Below, one piece after another: positions 1 through 5,228 of a DNA stretch of 5,266 bases. This DNA comes from Oscillospiraceae bacterium (GTDB taxonomy: Bacteria > Bacillota > Clostridia > Oscillospirales > Ruminococcaceae): NCBI GenBank assembly GCA_016297675.1, contig JAEDGE010000128.1:1-5266 (forward strand), read 5' to 3'. The notes beneath the pieces were generated by a model. The model had not been told where the DNA came from, made no database searches, and saw only the letters and a program-made list of their open reading frames with translations. Both the position numbers and the translations under genes were made by a program. Position 1 is the stretch's first letter. Each line of letters starts with the position of its first letter.

Positions 1-50
1 TTCTGCAATTGTGAAAAAGTGCTGCCAAATCGTTGCCACAAGGGGCGCCA

Positions 51-89
51 AGGTTCAAAAAGTCCAGTATTTACGGGCTTTTTTGACCT
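51..89. terminator. Probable intrinsic terminator hairpin with T run
   Basis: The arms at 51-65 and 75-89 can pair around a 9-nt loop. The core is AAAAAGTCC against GGGCTTTTT (one G-T wobble), followed by one mismatch and then a further AGGT/ACCT stem. On the plus strand the 3' arm carries a run of six T (79-84). Read on the minus strand the same element has a T5 run but one extra mismatch, so it fits a plus-strand transcript from beyond the left edge best. It could also act in both directions and end the leftward operon about 215 nt after the PIN-like gene. Confidence 0.45.
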
Positions 90-210
90 GCGAAATTATT
101 CCCACTCGCCAAGTGGAAACGCACTCTAAACTTTTTTGTATAGACCGTTTGATTCCATTTGGCTTTATTTGATACCAATTATCCCAATCCTACGGGGTAT
201 CCGACTTTCT

Positions 211-261
211 GCTATCAAAAAGCTATCAGGGGATGCTATCAATAGCTTATACTTTTGATAG
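211..261. repeat. Cluster of GCTATCA repeats with an inverted copy
   Basis: GCTATCA occurs three times on the plus strand, at 211-217, 222-228 and 235-241. The first copy extends to CTATCAAAA (212-220), which is exactly inverted as TTTTGATAG at 253-261. The third copy lies in a small hairpin, GCTAT-CA-ATAGC (235-246). Iterated short sites like these are typical of a protein binding region (repressor, recombinase or replication initiator), but no binding protein can be assigned from the sequence. The cluster is about 40-90 nt beyond the stop codon of the PIN-like gene. Confidence 0.4.
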
Positions 262-270
262 TATGGTTCT

Positions 271-283
271 ACGGCGTCGCCGT
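271..283. repeat. 13-bp GC-rich palindrome
   Basis: ACGGCG-T-CGCCGT is a perfect inverted repeat centred on base 277. It lies 20 nt past the stop codon of the leftward PIN-like gene. As RNA it could form a 5-bp stem with a 3-nt loop, but no T run follows on either strand, so it is not a classical intrinsic terminator. It may stabilise a 3' end or bind a protein. Confidence 0.3.
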
Positions 284-303
284 GATGTTCCGAAAGGTCT
301 GTG

Positions 304-765
304 TCAAAACGCAAATTTTTCTTCACGCGCGAAAGCTATGAAATCAATACATTCAATATTATAGGCAGCACAAACATCAGGGATTTTGGGCGAATTCATA
401 TTATGCGTTGGGACCTCTTCTGTCACCACTTTGCAGTTTTGTTGTTTTGCAAGAGCAATAACAAACGGATCAGCGGAATTTTTCTTTTTTCCTCCTTCTA
501 TGAGTCCGCGGTGCGTGGAAAGAATGGCTCTGACATCCTGCTGCACTGGAATATTCGATGGAAGGAAGCACTTTTGCCGTGCCTTCGCCCATTTTTCCAG
601 ATCATCGCCACCAATCATGATCTCATCATAAACTTCTTGGCTGGAAATAATCGTACCATCATCCATCAGTTCGCCGATTTTGACCCAAAGAGATGGAAAT
701 ACATCAAGTGGTTGCCGCCGTTGAAGATTGATAAAAATGTTGCTATCAAACACATATTTAGCCAT
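304..765 (-). CDS. PIN-like domain protein, DUF4411 type (putative toxin ribonuclease)
   Basis: A protein of 153 residues that looks like a PIN-fold, metal-dependent ribonuclease of the DUF4411 type. Acidic residues expected in a PIN active site are visible: D7 in YVFDSNIFINL after the first strand, E48 in EVYDEI, D99 in SADPFVIALA, and a late acidic position (E116/E117 after VVT, or D130 in KIPDVC). The start chosen is ATG at 765, which overlaps the TGA of the upstream peptidase gene as TGATG and has AAAGGTGG upstream. An alternative GTG at 777 would add four residues but would lie on that ribosome binding site. Translational coupling to the XRE-peptidase gene implies a two-gene unit. PIN proteins are commonly toxins, and here the partner would be the regulator. 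The PIN assignment rests on motifs and length. The substrate (tRNA, mRNA or other) is unknown. Confidence 0.75.
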   Translation of the reverse strand: MAKYVFDSNIFINLQRRQPLDVFPSLWVKIGELMDDGTIISSQEVYDEIMIGGDDLEKWAKARQKCFLPSNIPVQQDVRAILSTHRGLIEGGKKKNSADPFVIALAKQQNCKVVTEEVPTHNMNSPKIPDVCAAYNIECIDFIAFAREEKFAF

Positions 766-1934
766 CAGTAGCACCACCTTTCAACGGCTTCGAAATGTTT
801 AACTCGCAGCCCCAAAAGGTAATTGCTTGCCTCTCGCGGAGTGAGTTTCTCTGCGTGATATGCAGACATAACAGCTTTCGTGTACAGCTTTCCTACTTGA
901 GTTCCTTTATCAAGTGCTGGAGGGAGAAATCCATCTGTTTTCTTTTTTTGTTTATAAGCGCGGTATTCATCAGTATATCTATTCAAAATATCAAAATAAT
1001 CGGACTTCCCAATAAAATCAATGTCCCACAATCTGTGCAAAATGACTTCTCTGCTAACAGCAAAATCTCTGGCTAATGCACTAACATAGGTATCATCAAT
1101 CCCATATTGCTGCATCAGGAAGAAGTTCTTGTTTCTTTTCAACTGAACAGTTGGAACTAGGGCTAATCCGGCAATCTTGTTACAGAACAATTCTGTTTTT
1201 TCTGCTTGACCGGGATCTTGGCTCATATTATTGCAAATACCAGATGTTCGCGTCATAATATGAACCAGCTCATGTAGTAGAGTGAACAATCTTGCGCTTG
1301 GTTCATCTTTTCGGTTAAGTGCAATAATTGGAAAAGTGTCGTAGGCTACGGACAGCCCTCGCATTTCTTCGGGCTGAACCTTTGCTGCTTGAAAAATCAG
1401 AAAATCCTGCTCTTCCAGTTTGGAAATGCAATACGAGAGCGCTGCTTCCGGTTTTCTGAATTTGATCTGTACAGCATCTGTCAAAGATAAAAAGTTTCTG
1501 ATCTGCTCAGAAAATATTTCTTCGCTGGTATCAGGCGAGATGCTCAAAGTACATACAGTCGGTAATATTTCTGCTTCCCCATAAAGGTCAATCATAATAT
1601 CTCTGCGATCTTCAATGTCTCTGAGAAACCATCTCAACTCACGAGACATTTCCGGAAATCCCCAGTTTCCAAATGTTCTATAATCGGTTTTTTCGAGCCG
1701 CTTTGCCCTTTTGGGTACGTCAGGCAAATAGAAAAAAGCAAATGGTACGCGATACTGTTTTGCGAGCTTTTTTGCCTGTGTCAGGGATGGGTGTTCATTT
1801 CCGTTTTCCCATGCGCTAACCTTGGCTGCATCGACATTTAATTTCTGCGCAATTTCATCTATAGTGATCCTATCCAGATCTCGCGCCCATTGTAATACTT
1901 CTGGGGTTACAATTGCCGGTATGCCTCTTGCCAT
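765..1934 (-). CDS. XRE-family HTH / ImmA-IrrE-type zinc metallopeptidase
   Basis: A 389-residue cytosolic protein with two modules. Residues about 20-70 form an XRE-type helix-turn-helix (DRITIDEIAQKLNV, then KVSAWENGNEHPS). Residues about 170-300 carry the COG2856/ImmA-IrrE peptidase domain with the gluzincin-like motif HELVH: H221 and H225 as zinc ligands, E222 as catalytic base, and E248 in the following helix as probable third ligand. The C-terminal ~90 residues are lysine-rich and unassigned. Family members cleave repressors (ImmA, IrrE) or work with toxin-antitoxin-like partners. The start ATG at 1934 has AAAGGAG about 9 nt upstream. A further in-frame ATG at 1979 would add 15 residues but lacks a clear ribosome site and would put the palindrome at 1956-1970 inside the gene. 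The gene overlaps the PIN-like gene by 1 nt and follows vsr after 76 nt. A likely role is regulator or antitoxin-like partner of the PIN protein, which is inference. Confidence 0.85.
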   Translation of the reverse strand: MARGIPAIVTPEVLQWARDLDRITIDEIAQKLNVDAAKVSAWENGNEHPSLTQAKKLAKQYRVPFAFFYLPDVPKRAKRLEKTDYRTFGNWGFPEMSRELRWFLRDIEDRRDIMIDLYGEAEILPTVCTLSISPDTSEEIFSEQIRNFLSLTDAVQIKFRKPEAALSYCISKLEEQDFLIFQAAKVQPEEMRGLSVAYDTFPIIALNRKDEPSARLFTLLHELVHIMTRTSGICNNMSQDPGQAEKTELFCNKIAGLALVPTVQLKRNKNFFLMQQYGIDDTYVSALARDFAVSREVILHRLWDIDFIGKSDYFDILNRYTDEYRAYKQKKKTDGFLPPALDKGTQVGKLYTKAVMSAYHAEKLTPREASNYLLGLRVKHFEAVERWCY

Positions 1935-1955
1935 TGCGTTCAGCTCCTTTCCTCG

Positions 1956-1970
1956 GAATATATGATATTC
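1956..1970 (-). promoter_or_regulatory. Candidate operator upstream of the XRE-peptidase gene
   Basis: GAATAT-ATG-ATATTC is a perfect 15-bp interrupted palindrome in the 76-nt gap between vsr and the XRE-peptidase gene, just upstream of that gene's ribosome binding site. It overlaps a possible -10 hexamer, TATATT on the minus strand (1957-1962). The only -35-like match, TTGCGG (1982-1987), is at a long 19-nt spacing, so a promoter here is weakly supported. A dyad at this position suits autoregulation by the XRE protein. This is inference from position and symmetry. Confidence 0.4.
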
Positions 1971-2010
1971 TACATCCATATCCGCAACTATTTATGTGCA
2001 GATCCGGGTT

Positions 2011-2463
2011 TCAAAGCTCCAGCAGCATCTCTTTCGCGCGAAGAAAACCTGTACACTGCTGGATGATCCGTTTTTCTACGTCGCTGCTTTTCACCATTCG
2101 ATTAATAGTACATTCCCATACGATCAAACACTTAATGCCATGCTCCAGCAATTCTGCTTTCACTGCACTATCCCGTCTGACATTATCATCAAACTTTTTC
2201 TGCCAGAATTCCACGCGACTCTTTGGTGTATATGCGTATTTGCAGCCTGGGTGACGATGCCAGAAGCAACCATTGACAAAAATCGCAGTATTATATTTGC
2301 ACAGAAAAATATCAGGATGCCCCGGAACAGACTTGTCTGCAATCCGATAACGATAGCCCTGTGCAAAAAGCAGTTTCCGCAGATACACTTCAGGCTTTGT
2401 GTTTTTTGATCGTATCGCAGACATATTCTGACTGCGTTTTTCCGGAGAAACAATATCCGCCAT
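2011..2463 (-). CDS. Very-short-patch repair endonuclease Vsr
   Basis: A 150-residue DNA mismatch endonuclease, close to the ~156 residues of E. coli Vsr. It nicks 5' of the T in T:G mismatches that arise when 5-methylcytosine in CCWGG-type sites deaminates, starting short-patch repair. Visible features are the N-terminal SPEKRSQNMSAIRSKNTKPE block, metal-binding D51 in PGHPDIF, and NGCFWHRHPGC with F67 and W68 (mismatch intercalation), H69 (catalytic) and C66, H71 and C74 (zinc). C118 in KCLIVWEC is the fourth zinc ligand. The zinc loop has one more residue than E. coli Vsr (PGC instead of DC). ATG at 2463 overlaps the TGA of the restriction gene as TGATG and is preceded by AAGGA, so an upstream in-frame extension is not needed. 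Position behind a C5 methylase and an EcoRII-like nuclease fits its role in countering methylation-induced mutation. Confidence 0.95.
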   Translation of the reverse strand: MADIVSPEKRSQNMSAIRSKNTKPEVYLRKLLFAQGYRYRIADKSVPGHPDIFLCKYNTAIFVNGCFWHRHPGCKYAYTPKSRVEFWQKKFDDNVRRDSAVKAELLEHGIKCLIVWECTINRMVKSSDVEKRIIQQCTGFLRAKEMLLEL

Positions 2464-3640
2464 CAGAGTCCTTCGACCTCGCGCACATAAGAAACGAACT
2501 TTGAAAGCGTCCATATTCTGTCCTGACGATCTGCGGGATAGGATGTAATGTATTGTCTGGGAACAACAAGAATAACATTCTCGCTCTGCATTTCGTCCAT
2601 CTGTGCAGGGGAGATTCCCTGCTGGAGCGTACAGAGATATTTGGGCCTGTCACGCAAACGGTCGGCTTCATTGATAACCTGACGCCAACGATCCTTGCAG
2701 GTCGTTTTTGCAGCCAGAGAGATCAGCCTTTCTGTAGGGAAAGTCATATCATGATACGATGCCTGCGAAGGGAAGATAAAGTCCGGTTTCTTGTTGCCCT
2801 CTGTAACAGCCTGTGCGGTGTATATGATTTCATTGCCGTCAAAGATTGCAGAAAGGTGATGCTCCAGACTCTTTCCTGCACGGCTCTTTCTGCGGTTCAG
2901 AACCATATTTGCCATCGTGATAAATTCGTCTACGGACGTAAATCCGCGTGCGATGGCATCCCCATATCGTGCGTGTTCAATCGCACGAAAAAGTGCATAC
3001 TCCGTATTTGTCCAGTCGATGATCTTACGGTCAGGATTTGTGCGGATAAATTCAAGATGGTCATATACACGGTTCTGAATGTCACGAGCTGCTGCGGACA
3101 TTTCTTCTGAGAGAGGAAAATCTACTGTCAGCCCTGCAATAAACTCCTGAATGGCAATCCGTTCCTGCGTTTCTTCCTGTACCCGCCCAGCATCAATCAA
3201 CTGATTTGTCTCTGTTGGACTGATGCCGAATGCGTCAAGGAACTGGTCGATATCTTCTTCGGAATTCAGTACAAATGCCTGATAATCCTCAGCATCACAT
3301 TTTGTAAATACAAAAAGCGCCCCTGTATACTCCGGTCGCAGGAAAGGAAAACCGCGCCCGAAGTTTGTAATCCGATACTCGTTTCGTGTACCCTTTCCGT
3401 AGTAAATAAAGCGGGTATCTGTTTCAATACCGTCCTGCCATTTGACCTTTACCCATTTTCCTTGTTCGTCCCCTTGATACCCGGTTCATCAAAAAGGATG
3501 GGGATTGACGGCTTTGAAATATAGATTCCCGCCTGATGCCCTCCGGTCAAGCCGGTATCATTTGCCGCAAGAAACTTGCAATAAGCTCTCTGACCGCTCA
3601 GAACAGCCTGTATTGCCTGAATTGCGTATCCTTCTGGCAT
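2463..3640 (-). pseudogene. EcoRII-family type II restriction endonuclease, split by a frameshift
   Basis: Read with one added base, this encodes a 392-residue homologue of EcoRII (about 400 residues), a homodimeric type IIE enzyme that cuts before CCWGG and needs a second site as effector. The N-terminal effector domain starts at ATG 3640 and has the hallmark LAANDTGLTGGHQAGIYI (H35, Y40), matching EcoRII H36 and Y41. That frame ends at a TAA (3449-3451) after 63 residues. The next frame continues WVKVKWQD, then GTRNEYRIT, and keeps the catalytic domain: RRKSRAGKSLE, PDFIFP, SYHD and LAAKTTCKDRWRQVINEAD. In the joined numbering D287, Y296, K312 and E325 have the same spacing as EcoRII D299, Y308, K324 and E337. 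The frames overlap only at 3449-3485. Adding one A to the minus-strand AAAA at 3456-3459 gives a smooth NKEKWVKVKWQD. The start abuts the methylase stop and has GGAAGGTGAT upstream. It is either truly inactivated or a sequencing/assembly error. Confidence 0.88.
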
Positions 3641-4807
3641 TTATATCACCTTCCTTTGCGGAATATTGGAAAAAGCAATTTCGATTTGCGGGTCAGTATC
3701 GAGTTGTTCCAGCTTTGCAACAATCAGCTTTGCGACATCGGACATAAGCGGAACAACAACGGAATTTCCAAACTGTCGATATGCCTGCGTATCCGAAACC
3801 GGGATTTTGAAGCTGTCGGGGAATCCCTGCAATCTTGCACACTCACGCGGCGTCAAACGACGTGGATTCTTTCCGCGCTGTTCGATCAGAATTTCAGAAC
3901 CGTCTTTATAATAACGGGCGCTGATCGTTCTGGTCACTCCGTCCAGAGGGGCGATTCCGTAGCCAAAACCATTGCCTGCTTCACGGTGTTTTGCAGCATA
4001 GTTTTGAAGGTAAATCCAGAGTTTATCTGAAAGCGTATACTTCTCACTAACCTCTTTTTCAAGAATATCACGCACGACCGGCTGCTTCTTCAAAGGGTGC
4101 AGATCAAAAGAAAAACTGACATTCTCTCCATACCGTTCTTTATCAAAGCCGACAATGACAATACGCTCTCTGTGCTGCGGCACATAGCCTTTTCCGTCAA
4201 TGACCCGGAAGAATACTTTGTAGTTCAGCTCCCGCAGAGATTCCTGGATAATCTGAAAAGTTCTGCCTTTGTCATGGCTGCAAAGATTTTTGACATTCTC
4301 CAGCATAAACGCTTTCGGACGCTTTGCTTTCAGGATACGGCATACATCAAAGAAAAGCGTTCCCTGGGTCTTGTCCTCAAAACCGGTAGCACGCCCCAAA
4401 CTGTTTTTCTTCGAAACCCCGGCGATTGAGAACGGCTGACAGGGGAATCCCGCTACAAGAATATCATGATCCGGGATGCTTTCAGCCTGAACCTTTGTAA
4501 TATCACCGTCCGGTTGCACACCAAAGTTTGCGTAATAGGTCTGCTGGCTGTACTTATTCCATTCGTTAGAATAAACACAGCACCCACCGGCTGATTCGAA
4601 TGCAAGTCGCATACCGCCAATACCTGCAAATAAATCAATAAAGGTGTACCCATTACAATCCTGAGAAGGTTCTTCCTTTGCCTTGACGAGCATTTGCCTA
4701 ATTGCTACAGACAGGCAGTCCTGCATGGACTGCCCACTTACTACAGAATAGTCGCTGAGTTCCTTATAAATATCATCATCTACGCGGATGTGAACCTGCT
4801 TTGCCAT
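3641..4807 (-). CDS. C5-cytosine DNA methyltransferase, Dcm/EcoRII type, with N-terminal ribbon-helix-helix domain
   Basis: A 388-residue enzyme that transfers a methyl group from S-adenosylmethionine to C5 of cytosine, probably the inner C of CCWGG. Residues 1-45 look like a RelB/CopG-type ribbon-helix-helix: strand KQVHIRV, helix DDIYKELSDYS, turn GQS, helix MQDCLSVAIRQML. The methylase motifs follow in order: I FIDLFAGIGG (56-65), II NEW (81-83), IV GFPCQPFS with catalytic C123, VI ENV (170-172), VIII QHRER (211-215), IX RRLTPRECARLQGFP (316-330) and X QFGNSVVVPL (345-354). The target-recognition region (about 221-312) contains YTLSDKLW, GNGFGYG and ISARYYKDGSEILI, as in Dcm. ATG at 4807 is preferred because GGAGG lies 8 nt upstream and the RHH domain begins naturally at MAKQ. 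Two in-frame upstream ATGs (4855, with a fair GAGGTG; 4822) are alternatives, but the first overlaps the -10 box. It is the first gene of the restriction cassette, and its stop abuts the nuclease start. Confidence 0.95.
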   Translation of the reverse strand: MAKQVHIRVDDDIYKELSDYSVVSGQSMQDCLSVAIRQMLVKAKEEPSQDCNGYTFIDLFAGIGGMRLAFESAGGCCVYSNEWNKYSQQTYYANFGVQPDGDITKVQAESIPDHDILVAGFPCQPFSIAGVSKKNSLGRATGFEDKTQGTLFFDVCRILKAKRPKAFMLENVKNLCSHDKGRTFQIIQESLRELNYKVFFRVIDGKGYVPQHRERIVIVGFDKERYGENVSFSFDLHPLKKQPVVRDILEKEVSEKYTLSDKLWIYLQNYAAKHREAGNGFGYGIAPLDGVTRTISARYYKDGSEILIEQRGKNPRRLTPRECARLQGFPDSFKIPVSDTQAYRQFGNSVVVPLMSDVAKLIVAKLEQLDTDPQIEIAFSNIPQRKVI

Positions 4808-4837
4808 TTTGCTTTCCTCCATCTGGGACAAGAACAA

Positions 4838-4920
4838 TACCTGATTTTTCCCCATTATAACACACCTCTCGTTTGAATTCAATATGATGGGGAAAGGTTA
4901 TGTACCTGATTTTTCCCCAT
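4838..4920 (-). repeat. 18-bp direct repeats bracketing the methylase promoter, plus an inverted half-copy
   Basis: TACCTGATTTTTCCCCAT occurs on the plus strand at 4838-4855 and exactly again at 4903-4920, a 65-bp period (about six helical turns). Between them ATGGGGAAA (4887-4895) is an inverted copy of the TTTCCCCAT end (4912-4920), and AGGT/ACCT (4895-4898 and 4904-4907) adds inner symmetry. One direct copy sits across the expected transcription start and overlaps the -10 by 2 nt. The other lies upstream of the -35. The layout fits operator sites for a repressor, and the RHH domain of the methylase is the obvious candidate. Confidence 0.6.
4854..4882 (-). promoter_or_regulatory. Sigma-A-type promoter for the methylase operon
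   Basis: On the minus strand TTGAAT (4877-4882) is followed after exactly 17 nt by a consensus TATAAT (4854-4859). Transcription would start near 4847, about 40 nt before the preferred methylase ATG. The nearest upstream gene ends at 4932, so this promoter would let the cassette be expressed on its own. The caveat is that the TATAAT runs directly into an in-frame ATG (4855) with a GAGGTG 7 nt upstream, so the segment might instead be a translation start served by read-through from the right. Confidence 0.7.
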
Positions 4921-4931
4921 ATGGTTAATGC

Positions 4932-5228
4932 TTATTTTGCATTCCTCAACCGATTTGTATTTCCTTTGGCAAGTTCGCTTGCTGCCTGCCGGCGCTCGTC
5001 GGAGTACGGCGCGGTCAGACGGACGGCGAACCGCCTGCGGTCGATCTCGAAGGTCAGACCGCCCTGTTCGTCATCGTCGGTCTGCCTGCACAGGTTGGGA
5101 TACTCTGCCGCGTACTGTGTCAGCCGCTTTTTGAGCGCGGTATTGTGCGTCTGGATTTCGACGGTTTTGCTGGCTTCGTCAAAATAGATGCAGGTCGTTT
5201 TCTGCCGCTTGGTCAGTCCAGTTTTCAT
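4932..5228 (-). CDS. Small hypothetical protein of mobile-element type
   Basis: A 98-residue, charged, soluble protein without signal peptide, membrane segment or a motif I can tie to a function. It begins MKTGLTKRQKTTCIYFDEAS, has a short beta-rich part (TVEIQTHN, then GGLTFEIDRRRFAVRLTAPYS) and ends in a basic tail rich in R, K and N. Proteins with this opening are, as far as I recall, common in conjugative or integrative elements of gut Clostridia, sometimes with an unreliable 'molecular chaperone' label. ATG at 5228 follows GGAGG by 4 nt and overlaps the stop of the upstream gene as ATGA, so the two are translationally coupled. The gene is clearly richer in G+C than the restriction cassette to its left, suggesting a different origin. 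No role is proposed. Confidence 0.75.
   Translation of the reverse strand: MKTGLTKRQKTTCIYFDEASKTVEIQTHNTALKKRLTQYAAEYPNLCRQTDDDEQGGLTFEIDRRRFAVRLTAPYSDERRQAASELAKGNTNRLRNAK

Larger units (their letters stand above)
1..303. other. Left-edge intergenic region with hairpins and repeats, no supported gene
   Basis: This stretch lies downstream of the PIN-like gene. On the plus strand two frames stay open from the window edge (frame 1 to a TAA at 127-129, frame 2 to a TGA at 170-172), but neither has a visible start or a recognisable motif. A minus-strand frame also runs off the left edge from a TAA near 97. Several frames being open at once argues against any one of them being real. The region does hold a terminator-like hairpin (51-89), a cluster of GCTATCA repeats (211-261) and a GC-rich palindrome (271-283). 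It may be the boundary between the cargo genes and the rest of a mobile element, but no integrase or attachment site can be shown here. Confidence 0.5.

Noticed and set aside
2..172. Open frames entering from the left edge on both strands
   Set aside because: Frame 1 (to 129) and frame 2 (to 172) on plus and one minus frame are all open at once, with no start, ribosome site or motif in view. The predicted terminator lies inside them. Without more sequence they cannot be called genes.
211..246. CRISPR array
   Set aside because: The repeats are only 7 nt with 4-6 nt between them, far from CRISPR repeat and spacer lengths, and no cas gene is present.
301..771. Plus-strand open frame of 156 codons opposite the PIN-like gene
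   Set aside because: It is the antisense shadow of the PIN-like gene, without a ribosome site or recognisable domains. The minus strand carries the PIN motifs and the overlap with the peptidase gene.
1996..2409. Plus-strand open frame opposite vsr
   Set aside because: Antisense shadow. The minus strand encodes an unmistakable Vsr with all zinc and catalytic residues.
2553..3110. Plus-strand 185-codon open frame
   Set aside because: Lies opposite the EcoRII catalytic domain, has no domain features and no plausible ribosome site.
3449..3488. Programmed -1 ribosomal frameshift joining the two nuclease parts
   Set aside because: The local sequence (AAG GAA AAT GGG) is not a canonical slippery heptamer and no obvious stimulatory structure was seen. 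A simple one-base deletion explains it better.
3536..4030. Plus-strand 164-codon open frame spanning the methylase-nuclease junction
   Set aside because: It runs antisense across two well-supported genes and shows no family signature.
4887..4920. Inverted repeat as terminator of the 98-residue gene
   Set aside because: The ATGGGGAAA/TTTCCCCAT arms are not followed by a T run on the minus strand. The element overlaps the direct repeats and fits an operator better.
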